This document shows, piece by piece, positions 17,787 to 27,874 of a stretch of DNA of 64,000 nt (position 1 is the stretch's first letter; every line of letters starts with the position of its first letter). The position numbers and the translations under genes are program-made. Location: the NCBI GenBank assembly GCA_030429565.1, contig JAUIFE010000015.1:124001-188000 (forward strand). Direction: 5' to 3'. The stretch is from Holophagae bacterium (GTDB taxonomy: Bacteria > Acidobacteriota > Holophagae > Acanthopleuribacterales > Acanthopleuribacteraceae). A model generated the notes under the pieces. The model ran no database searches and was not told where the DNA came from. It saw only the letters and a list, made by a program, of their open reading frames with translations.

Positions 17787-18947
17787 CTACGGCAAGGCGT
17801 AACCTTTGCGTGTAAAGACCTGGGCACCGCGTTTCTTGACGCGCACGTTGAGCCGGTGGAAGCCCGACTTACGCGATTGCGGCACCACGCCAAGCACGTA
17901 TAAATGCTTGAGATCCTGCACGACCTGCTCAAATACGCCAGGCAAACGCAAGCCGCGCTCGGCGTAAAGAAAACGCCCACCGGTTTCGGCGGCCATGTGC
18001 GCCAAGGCGTCGCGATTAATGCGATCCCCCATACCAATGGTGTAAACGACGGTTTCCAAACGCTGAGCTTCGCTGACGTTGGCGCGCATTTGGGCGGCCT
18101 TTTGGTGGCCCAACTCGTAAATACTGTCGCGGCCGTCGGTAAATAAAACCACCGCCCGTTTGCCGCGTTGGCGCGGCGCCAACAGCGCCAAGGCCTCGGC
18201 AAAGCTGTCAAATAAAGCGGTTTGCCCAATCGGGTGCAATGCTTCAATGGCGCGGTTCAATTGTTTGCGGTCCTGGGTAAAGCTGCTGAGCAAGGTCGGC
18301 TGATTTTTGATTTCCATTAAAGCGACGCGGTCCTTGGCGTCCAGTTGCTGGATAAAAAGCGCGGCGGCGCGCTGAACCACGGCAATGCCTTCCTCGCCCA
18401 AAGAAGACGACGTATCGAGCACCAAAACCAAATCCAAGGGCAATTGACGCGAGTGAAAGCCGGTAATTTCAAGCGGGGCCCCGTTTTCACGCACTTCAAA
18501 ATCCGATTGCCGCAAATTAACCAAGGCGCGACCCCGGCGGTCTTTAACAAGCGCATTCAAGAGAACCACCCGCGAAGTTGAGGCCAAATCAACGCGTAAA
18601 GCCTTGGTCGCCAGCGCCTCACCGACCACGACCGAGCCGTCCAACAAAGTAACCTCGGCCTGCAACAGATGCCGTTCGATGGTCGGCCCAAAGTCGACAG
18701 GCCATTGGGCGCGCCACCCGTCGGCGCTGCCCACCACCGCCTGGTCGAGCAACAAACGCGTGCTTGCCACCTGATCGGTACGGTCAAAAGTCAAAACCAC
18801 TTCGTAGGTATCGGAGAGATAAGCTCCCGCTACCGGATCGGTGATTTTCAATTGCGCCCAAAGCGGCGGCAGGACCGATAACAGCGCGGCCGACAGCAAC
18901 AGGCGCAGCGCCCGCGATCTCGTAAAAAAGGTCTTGTGCATCATCAT
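17787..18947 (-). CDS. Exported VWFA-domain protein (Acidobacteria-type)
   Basis: A 386-residue protein. A signal peptide runs to about residue 31 (LLSVLPPLWA). An Ig-like segment (about 33-125) precedes a VWFA domain (about 172-350) with intact MIDAS residues in VLDTSSSLG (Asp178, Ser180, Ser182), a Thr in LHPIGQTALFDS and VLFTDGRDS. The preceding LLNALVKDRRGRALVNL and FEVRENG are typical of the VWFA-related family that is abundant in Acidobacteriota. Metal-dependent ligand or protein binding in the periplasm is the family expectation; the partner is unknown. The ATG at 18947 begins three ATGs in a row, with AGGATGG upstream. Divergent from the next gene. Confidence 0.88.
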   Translation of the reverse strand: MMMHKTFFTRSRALRLLLSAALLSVLPPLWAQLKITDPVAGAYLSDTYEVVLTFDRTDQVASTRLLLDQAVVGSADGWRAQWPVDFGPTIERHLLQAEVTLLDGSVVVGEALATKALRVDLASTSRVVLLNALVKDRRGRALVNLRQSDFEVRENGAPLEITGFHSRQLPLDLVLVLDTSSSLGEEGIAVVQRAAALFIQQLDAKDRVALMEIKNQPTLLSSFTQDRKQLNRAIEALHPIGQTALFDSFAEALALLAPRQRGKRAVVLFTDGRDSIYELGHQKAAQMRANVSEAQRLETVVYTIGMGDRINRDALAHMAAETGGRFLYAERGLRLPGVFEQVVQDLKHLYVLGVVPQSRKSGFHRLNVRVKKRGAQVFTRKGYALP

Positions 18948-19330
18948 TCAACCATCCTGTTTCCAAGCGCTGACGCCGCATTATCCCAGTATTACCCGTA
19001 TTTTCAAAGGCCTGCCCATCTCTTGCGAATGGGCGGCGCCACGACAACACCCTCTACCCTTTACAACGTCCATGCCAGGCATTTTTCCCGGCCGCGCGAC
19101 CGCCGCCGCTGCATTTTGTCACCAGAACAGGACAACGAACGCCGCGAAGGTCGACTATTCCGATCTGAGTCGTTCCCATTGCGGCCCGTACCGCTTATGA
19201 TGGGCGCTATGGTTCCCGATACAGTCGCTTGCGCGCCAAGGCTCCCAGCTATTGCCCCGCATTGTGCGACGGATTTGGCATCAACCCTGCTACCTGCATG
19301 GCGGGAGTATTTATCCGAGGAGCTGATAAG
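18948..19330. other. Divergent intergenic region
   Basis: About 380 bases between the divergent VWFA and unknown exported-protein genes. It should hold both promoters, but no box pair is convincing enough to name. No coding frame or RNA gene could be supported. Confidence 0.4.
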
Positions 19331-20239
19331 ATGAAAAAGTACAACCTTTTATGCCTCTTCTGCACCGTCCTGTTCAGCATGACGATGTTTTCTCAAGCCA
19401 GTGAGATTACCGTCGCAAGCGACGCGACCGGCGCTTACACGCGCCCAACCGGCAAACGCGCCACCGTGCTTAAAGTGGTACCGCACATGGCGGTAAACGA
19501 TTCTTGGCGCTCGGCCGTCTTAGTCCGCAACAACTCGAACCGCACGATTGCGGTGACGATGGATGTGCTCAACAGCGACGGCAATTTGGCCCAAGTGGTT
19601 TTTTACGACGGCGGCAACAACGATTTTCGCGGCAGCAGCTTCAACCTGAGCCTGTCCCCGTTTGAAATCATCGTGATGGAGTTCGACCAAATCCTGACCG
19701 GCGAACGCAACGTTCAAGCCTTCTTTTACTCCGAAGATTTCGACAGCGAATACAGCATTGAAACCACCTACAGCAGCTTCGAAGGCGGCGCCAAAAACGC
19801 CACCGTCGGCGTATTTAGCGACGTTCCCGGCCCCAACTTTTTGGTGAACGTCGACCAACGGGTCGATTCCTACAGCGAACGCCGCAAGTTCCGTGGTATC
19901 GCAGTAACCAACACCAGCAATAACAACTGCGACTGTCGCGTCAACCTGTATGACGACGGCATTAACGGTCAAAACGCGCAGCCGCTGTTGACGGTTACCA
20001 TCAACAACATTCCTTCCGGCGGTAAATGGTTGGGTACCACCTACGACATCTTCTCCAACATCGACACCTTGCTGGGCCAAGCACAGTACGGCTACATGGA
20101 ATTCGTCTGCACGCAAAACGTGTCGGCACTCGGTTTGGCGTTTGAAAACGGCAGCCAAATCTCGACCTCGATTCCTGTCGACTACTTTTCTTTTGCACAA
20201 AACAAAGACGGCGACACCGTGCGCAAAATGCGCCGCTAG
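19331..20239 (+). CDS. Exported protein of unknown function
   Basis: A 302-residue protein. The ATG at 19331 follows GAGGAGC, and a signal peptide of about 22 residues (LLCLFCTVLFSMTMFSQA) precedes the mature part. The body is beta-rich with several aromatic strands, such as SWRSAVLVRNNSNRTIAV, FEIIVMEFDQIL and GYMEFVCTQNVSALGLAF. A cysteine pair sits in NNNCDCRVNLYDD. It looks like two related beta-sandwich halves (about 25-150 and 165-290), each opening with a rewrite of V-x-N-x-S-N. I recognise no catalytic motif or named family. A role outside the inner membrane is the only inference. A terminator follows. Confidence 0.7.
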   Translation: MKKYNLLCLFCTVLFSMTMFSQASEITVASDATGAYTRPTGKRATVLKVVPHMAVNDSWRSAVLVRNNSNRTIAVTMDVLNSDGNLAQVVFYDGGNNDFRGSSFNLSLSPFEIIVMEFDQILTGERNVQAFFYSEDFDSEYSIETTYSSFEGGAKNATVGVFSDVPGPNFLVNVDQRVDSYSERRKFRGIAVTNTSNNNCDCRVNLYDDGINGQNAQPLLTVTINNIPSGGKWLGTTYDIFSNIDTLLGQAQYGYMEFVCTQNVSALGLAFENGSQISTSIPVDYFSFAQNKDGDTVRKMRR

Positions 20240-20278
20240 CCGATTCGCCGCACAAGCGGCTTAAAGAAGACCTATCTC

Positions 20279-20314
20279 AAAAGGCGGTTGCTCCTCGAGC
20301 GACCGCCTTTTTTT
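20279..20314 (+). terminator. Rho-independent terminator
   Basis: AAAGGCGGT and ACCGCCTTT enclose an inner GCTC/GAGC stem, followed by seven T, 40 bases after the unknown exported-protein gene. Confidence 0.88.
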
Positions 20315-20746
20315 GTCTTTCACACCCTCATCAGGCGTCAAAAGCCTGTCAAAACACAGCTAAACCAGGTATCATCTAAAAATTATTTGCCTGCTCAAAC
20401 AACAAGAGCAGCGATTATTTCTCTCCTACGGCGTTTCCCTTTTACTTATCGCGCCTAACCCATTTCCCAAACCATCGTTGATGACCCGCTTTGTTTCGGC
20501 GGCGCCGTTTCCAAAAAAGCACCGTTTTTTTGAAGAAAATGCGCGTCATTAAATGCGGTGGGCCATGTTCGCCACAAGCATCCGATTAACCCAAACCCCG
20601 GCCGCCCCTGTAACGCCGACTTTGCCGAATGCCTAGACCCGACCTTGACTTGTCCCGTGTTGGATAACCGACCCCCTTTATGCTTTGCCGCGCCTGTCAG
20701 CAAACCCGATGTCGCAGGGCGCGCCACCTGAATCATGGAGTTCGTT
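20315..20746. other. Intergenic region before the first giant gene
   Basis: About 430 bases with an AT-rich patch at 20370-20410 (CATCTAAAAATTATTTG). It should carry the promoter of the giant gene. No RNA gene or conserved structure could be supported, and small frames here look random. Confidence 0.35.
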
Positions 20747-23700
20747 TTGTTGACCCGTCCTTTTGTATCGCCTGCAATGACCCTCACCACTGTTTTGATT
20801 TGGCTCACGTTAAGCGCCCCACTCGCGGCCCAGCGTCCGGCGCGGCTGTGGCACGACGCAACCTTGAGCAGCGATCTCGAAGAAGAGACAAGTGTCGTAT
20901 TTCAAGGACGATTAACCTTACGAACACCGTTTCGTCTGCTGTCGGGTGATATCCATGCGACGCAACGTTTTCATTTATGGCTGACGGACGGGACCCCGGC
21001 TGGTACGGAACTCGTTTTGGCAGACGCGGTGCTCAGCAACCCAGTGGTAGTAGACGACCGGCTTTTGTTCGTCGGCGTCGGCGGACCAGAGGGCAGCCGT
21101 TTACTGGCGCATGACGGCGACACGGTGACCACACTGGCGGACTTTCCCCTGTGTGACGGCGTTTTGACCTTGCGCCGCTTCGGTGATTCGCTGTTCATCA
21201 GCGGCGGTCAGGCACTTTTTCACTACAGTCTCACCACGCAAACACGGCAAACGCTATCACTGAACACGGATAAATACCTATCCGACGGAACGATTACAGG
21301 CGTCTTCGAGGAGGTCCCCTTCTTCGAAAAAGATCGCTTCCAATTCCGTCGTATTAACGGCGCCGACGACGGTTTAACCGTCTGGGAAACGCAAAGTCCC
21401 AAGCTGTACAGGGACCAACTGTTTTACACCTCGGGCAGGAACCTGCACATGAGTGACGGGACGATCGCGGGAACGACGTCAATCCCAGTACCCGAAACCA
21501 GCCCTATTCAGCGTTATTCAGGCATTTTGGGCGGTGCGGGCGATCTTTTGTTATTGCTCACCGATATCCCTTTTGGCGAGGAACAGCCGCTAAACACTGG
21601 TTACTTGAGCGTGGCCAATCTCGACGGCACCGAGGTTCGGCCGCTGCGCGAAAACAATCCAATCCTGGTCCGAGGTACCCCCTCGGTGTTCCCTGACGCC
21701 GTCGGCGACGGTCTCTTCTTCGAAGGCTACGACGACGCGACCTATTACAGCAACGGCACCGACGCCGGCACGCAAGAAATCGCCCCCGCGCCCGCCCAAG
21801 GGTCCAGAACCCTGCACCAGGTTTACCATCACCAAAATGACAACTTCCTGATTTTCCATGATTACCATGAGAGGCGCAGGACTTCGATCGTCTACCGCAG
21901 CGTCGCAAGCACGCAGGCCACGACACCGGTATTCGCAGAGGAAGAACGCCATATTCGCCATATCTACGGCCCGCTCGGCGACCGCTTGCTGGTGGCATAC
22001 CGGCAGACCGGACCGCTCGAAACCAACGGTGTTTTCATTGGATTGTTCAACCCCGACAACGGCACCCTCGGCCAAACCGGACTGCACCCTTACGTGATCG
22101 CTGTCGATGCGCCGCTGTCGCACTTCGCCCAAGTGGGCAACGTCACGGCGGTAAAGCAGGGATCCCGGTTCCAGCATGGGGCCTGGCTTCAGCTTTACAA
22201 CACGGCAACCCAACAAAGCCACTTCCTTGAAACAAAGCCGCACATGATGCTCAGCGCGGATAACGGCAAGCTTTTCATCGGTTACAGTAGCGGCCCATAC
22301 CCCAATCCGTATTACGTGGGCACCTGGGATGAGACAACCGCCCAAGTGGCGCCCTTGTTTAACTTTACGGCCAATTTTTCGGGCGAGAACCGTTTCAGAA
22401 CGATCCAACGTGGCGACCGCACCGCCGTGTGGACCGGCGCACGTTTTCAGGTTCACCAAGCGGGTCAAAGCGAGTCCACCACGCTGTTCGTTGCAAAAAG
22501 TGATTACCTTGGCGAAGCAAGCGGCGCCCATGTTTTCCGCGACGCCGCACGCATTTACATTGTCAGTCCCGATCTAACCACACTGACCACGCGGCCCTTG
22601 TCCAACCCAAACCCGGCCAAAAGCGCGGCTGACGACACGTATGCCTACATCGCGTGGAACGAGGAAAGCAGTGATTCCTCCAGATTTGCCCGCATCATCC
22701 CCGCCACGGGAAACATCCAAGCCTTCTCACTCCCAGACCTAAACCGTCGGATCGGCGACGTCCTATCGCTGTCCCCCCAACGGGTACTGGTCACGGAATA
22801 TGACGAAACAACGGGCACCGGTTACCTGCTCTCAATTAATACCGATAACCAAGCGGTCACGCCCTTATTGACGCTGCCGTCGGCCTGCATCGCAGACGAC
22901 GGCTTTGCGCTGGTCAAAGCCGGCAACCGCGCTTTTTTCAGCGCTTTTGACGAAGCCACGGGCTTGGAACTTTGGGGCACCGACGGCACGGTCGCCGGCA
23001 CCGGTTTGATCACGGACCTCTACCCCGGTCCGCGCGGCGCCAACCCGACCTTCCTAAAAACCGTCGGTACCACGCTGACCTTCCGTGCCAACGACCCCGT
23101 TAACGGATCCGCCTTGTGGCGCTTGGCCTCGGACAGCAACACGCCGACCCCGCTTACCGACCCGGCCCTTGCCGGCGGCGTCGGCTTCCGGGCGTTGGGC
23201 GGCAACGACACGCAATTGTTCTTAACCACCAACGAACGCGATCTTTGGTGGTACCAGCCACAATTCCCCGTGACCTTTACGGCGCCGGACTTGGTCTGCG
23301 ACGACGGCACGACCTTTAGCGTCCGTGCCAATGCCATCCACCCCGACAGCCGATTCAGTTGGGTCGTCACCAACGCCGATTTGATCGAAGGCCAAAACAC
23401 GGATACGGTCAGGCTGCGCGCCGACGGCAACGGCGACGTGCATATTGAACTCGCCCTAACCCTGGGCGAGACGACGGCTACCGAAACCACGCTCATCCCG
23501 TTGTCACCACCATCGCCGGCGCAACCGGGCACGATCAGCGGACCAAACCAACCCTGCTTGTTGGCAACAAATCAGACCTACGAAATCGCAGCGGTCACCA
23601 ACGCCACCGGATACGAATGGTCGGTCCCAGCCGACGCCGCCATCCTCAGCGGCGGGAATACGACGCAGATTCGCGTCAATTTTGGCAGTACATCGGGCGC

Positions 23701-26700
23701 GGTTCAGGTCCGCGCCGTCAACGGCTGCGGCACCGGCGAATGGCGCACCTTGACGGTCAACCTAACGACCGACGCCATTGCGGCCGACGCGGGGCCCGAC
23801 CGCCCGACCTGTGACACCAGCATCCGTCTTGCAGCCCAACGCCCCGTCGGCACCACCGGCTTCTGGCGAATCCTCGCGGGCGACGTGACGCTGTCCGACG
23901 AAACCGACCCCAATGCAACCATGACCTTTAACAGTCCGGCCGACGCGACCCTCGCCTGGCATCTCTTAGCCGGTGCCTGTCCCTCGCCCGCCGACACCGT
24001 GACCATCCGCTATGTCGCGGGCATGGAATCCGCCAACGCCGGCCCCGATCAAGACCTCTGCGAGGGGCGCATTGCCAACCTCAGCGCCAATATGCCGGCC
24101 TGGAGTAGCGGCGGTCTCTGGTCGATTATCGCCGGCGAAGGCGGCCGCTTTACCGACGCCGGCCGGTCCGACACCACCTTTTTCGGTCGACGCGGTGAGC
24201 GCTACCTGTTGCAATGGCGGCTGAATGGAACCGCTTGTGGTGAAAGCGTCGACACGGTCGCAGTCGTGTTTCAGGGTCTCGACGAGATCCAAGCCCCGGC
24301 CAACCAAACCATTCGCTTGGGAGAAAGTGTTCACCTGGATATTCACTCGCCACGCGGCCGAGGTTACTGGAACATTTTGATCGGTCCCAACCGCGATCTC
24401 ACCCAGTTCAACCATACGGACACACCCACCGCACGCTTCACGCCGACCCACGGAGGTCCGTACCGTTTGGTCTGGGAGGAAAACCCGTCCGCCTGCGACA
24501 CGGTACGCGTAAGTACCTGGATCACCGTGATTGAGGAACCGGGTTTCAGCCATCGCCTCGAAGCCTTTGCCAGGCCGGCGGGCGCCCCGCAACAGCGCGT
24601 TTACGCCCCCGGCGTCGTTACCCCGGACGGCCTCATCCTGCGCGAAGGCGAGCAAACGGCCACGACCAACTTGGTCATCACCGACGGCGACGAATTGCAA
24701 ATGCTCCTTGAAGGGGATCGCTGCACCAAGGTGTATCCGTTACCTGACGGCGGTCTTTATGTCATCGCCGTCGCTGAGAGCAACGACGCCAACTATTACT
24801 ACCGCGCCGCCGGAGCCGACACCTTTACCTTTATCACCGGCCGTGAGTGGGTCGGTTCCTGTGCAAAGGACGAACCCGAGACATTCTTGTTTTACGGTGA
24901 CCGCCTTTACTTCACCCTGGGTAATTACCTTTACAGCCTGGACCCCACCGATTTCAGCACCCAAAATTTGGTTAATTTGAACTCGTACCATCCCGACCTT
25001 TTCGTTTGGCAGGGCCACCTTTACGCCGCCGGCGAAAAACTGTGGCGCTTTAACGAGAGCACCCAGTCGTTTGACACGCTGTGGAGCAATTTTCAACGCA
25101 AAATTGAGCCGCCCGTTGCGCGCACCAGCCGAGGCCTATTTTTCACCACGGTACGCAACGATCCCCCGAACAGCCCAACCGCCCACCTGGTCTACAGTAA
25201 CGGCACCGAAATAGGCACGACCACCCTGACCACCGCCTATGTCAGCGGCCTCACGACGGTCGGCGATCTCGCCTTGTTCCACACAAGCCGCGACGGTTAC
25301 GGCAACGAGCCATGGCTCACCGACGGCACCGAGGCGGGCACGCGCTTACTGACCGATATCGATCCCGGCGCCGCCTCCAATGCGGGCCTAACCGTGCCGG
25401 CCTTCAGCCATGGCGGCTTTGCGTTCTTTTTCCGGGGCGGCGTCCTTTGGCGCACCGACGGCACGGCCACGACCGCCTACCTCAACCTCGACCAACTTCA
25501 CTGGTACACCACTTTCGGCGAGAACCTGATCCTTTGGAACGGCCGACGCCTGCTACAAACGCCGGCCGCCGGCACATCAGCCCAAGCGACGGTGCTCTAT
25601 GAACTGGGCGCTCAAGACCTAGCAGAACTCGACCTGCTCGCCGTTTGGCAAAACCGCCTTTACCTGCAACGCAGCGAACAAGAGATGGTTCAAGTACTCG
25701 CCCTGTCACTTGACGGCAGCCCACCAGTTACGATTGAGCAGAACCAGCGTCCCATGCAATTTGCGGCGACGTACCTGGGCGCTTGGGACACCCACATGCT
25801 TTTGATTGACGCGGGCAATCCCTTCACCCTGAACCGTTACGATGCAGGCGGCGCGGTCACACCGTTGCTGCAATTCGACACCGACCCAACACCCGCGACG
25901 CCCTACCCAATCGGGGACAAAATCTTTTTTACAGCGGGCGCCGCGCAGACCCTTTATCGAACGGACGGTAACCAGGCCACCGTAATCGGTTCACCGGCCT
26001 TGCATCACGTCGACGGGGTACAAACGACCGACCTGGGCCTGTTATTTTTCGCCGAAAACGGCGACGGCCACCGGCGCGCTTATTTCTGTGGCGTGGACGG
26101 CGAACCCCAAGTCCTCGGCCAGGGTGTTCAGCCGATTCAACCACGAAGTGATGTGACGGGCACCCGCTTCCATCGCCTCGGTGAATCCGCTCATGCGCTG
26201 TTTTTCCTGGAAGACGAAAGCAGCGGCATGAGCTTATGGCGCTGGTCGGCCAACCGAGTCGATGCTGTTTTGGTCGGAGAATTCGCGCCAGGTCAAGAAC
26301 GCGCCATCGTCGTCGTCGCCGAGGCCCAGAACGATCGCCTCCTGTTTCAAATCAGCAACCGCCTTTATCGTTACCGTGTGGCCGACGACCAAGTCACCGA
26401 TCTCGCCAACGGCGACCTCCGCTACCAAGGCACTTTTGAAGGCGATACGGTGTTCTTGATCGGCGAAACCCAATTGGGCTGGTGCGACACGCAAGGAACC
26501 TGGCATTTGACCGACTTGCGTCAACCGCTTGACACCGTGTACGGCAAATCGCAAGGTTACTGGCTGGTACACAGCCCGGAACACACCAGTTACCACATGG
26601 CCCGGCTTCGGGTGGGCACCGGAACGCCGGGCGATGCCTGGGGTTTTGCCGAGATCGACCGCGTCATTGGCCAGGTATCAGGTGCGCTGGTGTATATCAC

Positions 26701-27661
26701 CGACCGCGAAATTGGCTTCGCCGATGTGGTTGCCCAATCAACCCAAGATCTAGCCTGGTTCGGCAACAACCCCTGGCGCGACACCCCCTTGGCCGTCACC
26801 GACCACAGGGTTTATTTCTCTGATGTGCCTGACAAACTTTACAAGATTCAACTGAATCCCTTACTCGAAATGGACAACTACAGCGACCACACGTCGGTGG
26901 AAATCTTTGATGTCTTCCCCGGTCCTGGGGTGGGTTCGATTCAGTGGCTGCGCCGCTTAGGCAGCGGTGTCGTCGTGTGTGCCTTGGTACCCGGCCAAGG
27001 GCAAACCTTGTGGCACATCAATGATTTCTCGGCCACCCGCCTCGACCACGGCGCATCGACCACCCCGGACTACCGCGTCATGGCGGCAGATGACACCCAC
27101 CTGGTCATTGCCGATATCGGCGCACCAAACAGCATGGTGTTACACCATGTCTCCGCTGAAACAACGATGTTCCCCGATCCGATCTTGGCCGACGCGCTAT
27201 TGGCTGCGTACGATGTTGACGGCAACGGTCACCTTGACGAACAGGAACGCGCGACGGTCACAGAACTCGACCTTTCAGGTTTATCCATACAGTTTATCAA
27301 CGGGTTACAGTTTCTTCCCAATTTGCGATACCTGGACCTCAGCGATAATCTGATCATGGATTGGTCGCCTCTCCTTGAACATCCAAGCTTTGGGCAACAA
27401 CCAGGCAGCTACCTCAATCATTCGCTCAATCCGGAAACCATAACGCTGTGTGCCCAATTCGAAGAATTGTCGGCCCGCCTCAGTGCGTTCGAGGGCGAGC
27501 TGGTCTCAAACCCAACTAAGACATACGGGAAACCCAGGTACAGCACTTGGCCGACCAACAATGTGCTGCAATTACTGCGACCAAACTTCGTGCCCTCCAA
27601 CTATTTTTATTGGGAACAATGCCGCATCTTTGATTTAAAAGGGGCCAATAAGCGCAAATGA
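20747..27661 (+). CDS. Giant exported protein: propeller, Ig/PKD-like block, propeller, EF-hand, LRR (copy 1)
   Basis: A 2,304-residue protein. The start is put at TTG 20747 because GGAGTTCGTT lies directly before it and the paralogue at 29495 has the same arrangement; ATG at 20735 or 20777 are alternatives. A signal peptide ends at LSAPLAAQ. Residues about 25-840 carry repeats of the T/S-D-G-T-x-A-G-T type (LTDGTPAGTELV, GTDGTVAGTGLITDLYPG), a beta-propeller-like repeat known from large secreted proteins. About 843-1260 are five Ig/PKD-like domains, several opening with A-G-P-D-x-x-x-C. About 1265-2140 are a second run of similar repeats. A canonical EF-hand loop DVDGNGHLDEQE (2156-2167) leads into a leucine-rich stretch (FLPNLRYLDLSDNLI). 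No C-terminal sorting domain or anchor is recognised. A secreted or surface protein with calcium-stabilised end; binding or adhesion is inference. Confidence 0.85.
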   Translation: MLTRPFVSPAMTLTTVLIWLTLSAPLAAQRPARLWHDATLSSDLEEETSVVFQGRLTLRTPFRLLSGDIHATQRFHLWLTDGTPAGTELVLADAVLSNPVVVDDRLLFVGVGGPEGSRLLAHDGDTVTTLADFPLCDGVLTLRRFGDSLFISGGQALFHYSLTTQTRQTLSLNTDKYLSDGTITGVFEEVPFFEKDRFQFRRINGADDGLTVWETQSPKLYRDQLFYTSGRNLHMSDGTIAGTTSIPVPETSPIQRYSGILGGAGDLLLLLTDIPFGEEQPLNTGYLSVANLDGTEVRPLRENNPILVRGTPSVFPDAVGDGLFFEGYDDATYYSNGTDAGTQEIAPAPAQGSRTLHQVYHHQNDNFLIFHDYHERRRTSIVYRSVASTQATTPVFAEEERHIRHIYGPLGDRLLVAYRQTGPLETNGVFIGLFNPDNGTLGQTGLHPYVIAVDAPLSHFAQVGNVTAVKQGSRFQHGAWLQLYNTATQQSHFLETKPHMMLSADNGKLFIGYSSGPYPNPYYVGTWDETTAQVAPLFNFTANFSGENRFRTIQRGDRTAVWTGARFQVHQAGQSESTTLFVAKSDYLGEASGAHVFRDAARIYIVSPDLTTLTTRPLSNPNPAKSAADDTYAYIAWNEESSDSSRFARIIPATGNIQAFSLPDLNRRIGDVLSLSPQRVLVTEYDETTGTGYLLSINTDNQAVTPLLTLPSACIADDGFALVKAGNRAFFSAFDEATGLELWGTDGTVAGTGLITDLYPGPRGANPTFLKTVGTTLTFRANDPVNGSALWRLASDSNTPTPLTDPALAGGVGFRALGGNDTQLFLTTNERDLWWYQPQFPVTFTAPDLVCDDGTTFSVRANAIHPDSRFSWVVTNADLIEGQNTDTVRLRADGNGDVHIELALTLGETTATETTLIPLSPPSPAQPGTISGPNQPCLLATNQTYEIAAVTNATGYEWSVPADAAILSGGNTTQIRVNFGSTSGAVQVRAVNGCGTGEWRTLTVNLTTDAIAADAGPDRPTCDTSIRLAAQRPVGTTGFWRILAGDVTLSDETDPNATMTFNSPADATLAWHLLAGACPSPADTVTIRYVAGMESANAGPDQDLCEGRIANLSANMPAWSSGGLWSIIAGEGGRFTDAGRSDTTFFGRRGERYLLQWRLNGTACGESVDTVAVVFQGLDEIQAPANQTIRLGESVHLDIHSPRGRGYWNILIGPNRDLTQFNHTDTPTARFTPTHGGPYRLVWEENPSACDTVRVSTWITVIEEPGFSHRLEAFARPAGAPQQRVYAPGVVTPDGLILREGEQTATTNLVITDGDELQMLLEGDRCTKVYPLPDGGLYVIAVAESNDANYYYRAAGADTFTFITGREWVGSCAKDEPETFLFYGDRLYFTLGNYLYSLDPTDFSTQNLVNLNSYHPDLFVWQGHLYAAGEKLWRFNESTQSFDTLWSNFQRKIEPPVARTSRGLFFTTVRNDPPNSPTAHLVYSNGTEIGTTTLTTAYVSGLTTVGDLALFHTSRDGYGNEPWLTDGTEAGTRLLTDIDPGAASNAGLTVPAFSHGGFAFFFRGGVLWRTDGTATTAYLNLDQLHWYTTFGENLILWNGRRLLQTPAAGTSAQATVLYELGAQDLAELDLLAVWQNRLYLQRSEQEMVQVLALSLDGSPPVTIEQNQRPMQFAATYLGAWDTHMLLIDAGNPFTLNRYDAGGAVTPLLQFDTDPTPATPYPIGDKIFFTAGAAQTLYRTDGNQATVIGSPALHHVDGVQTTDLGLLFFAENGDGHRRAYFCGVDGEPQVLGQGVQPIQPRSDVTGTRFHRLGESAHALFFLEDESSGMSLWRWSANRVDAVLVGEFAPGQERAIVVVAEAQNDRLLFQISNRLYRYRVADDQVTDLANGDLRYQGTFEGDTVFLIGETQLGWCDTQGTWHLTDLRQPLDTVYGKSQGYWLVHSPEHTSYHMARLRVGTGTPGDAWGFAEIDRVIGQVSGALVYITDREIGFADVVAQSTQDLAWFGNNPWRDTPLAVTDHRVYFSDVPDKLYKIQLNPLLEMDNYSDHTSVEIFDVFPGPGVGSIQWLRRLGSGVVVCALVPGQGQTLWHINDFSATRLDHGASTTPDYRVMAADDTHLVIADIGAPNSMVLHHVSAETTMFPDPILADALLAAYDVDGNGHLDEQERATVTELDLSGLSIQFINGLQFLPNLRYLDLSDNLIMDWSPLLEHPSFGQQPGSYLNHSLNPETITLCAQFEELSARLSAFEGELVSNPTKTYGKPRYSTWPTNNVLQLLRPNFVPSNYFYWEQCRIFDLKGANKRK

Positions 27662-27874
27662 TTGGGACCCAAGATCTGAAGCAGACTAGATGAAGAAAAG
27701 TGGCGATTGCCACGCTGAGTCTTGCGAAAACCGACAACCTTTTCGCGGGCATCATCGAAACCGATGAGCCGGCGCGCATTTCTTGGTAGGCTACGGCATG
27801 GCCCATAAAACCGATGGGTATGAGCAAGCGTGACCGAGACGGCATGGGTCCCGGCACCGACAAGGGAGAGCGCC

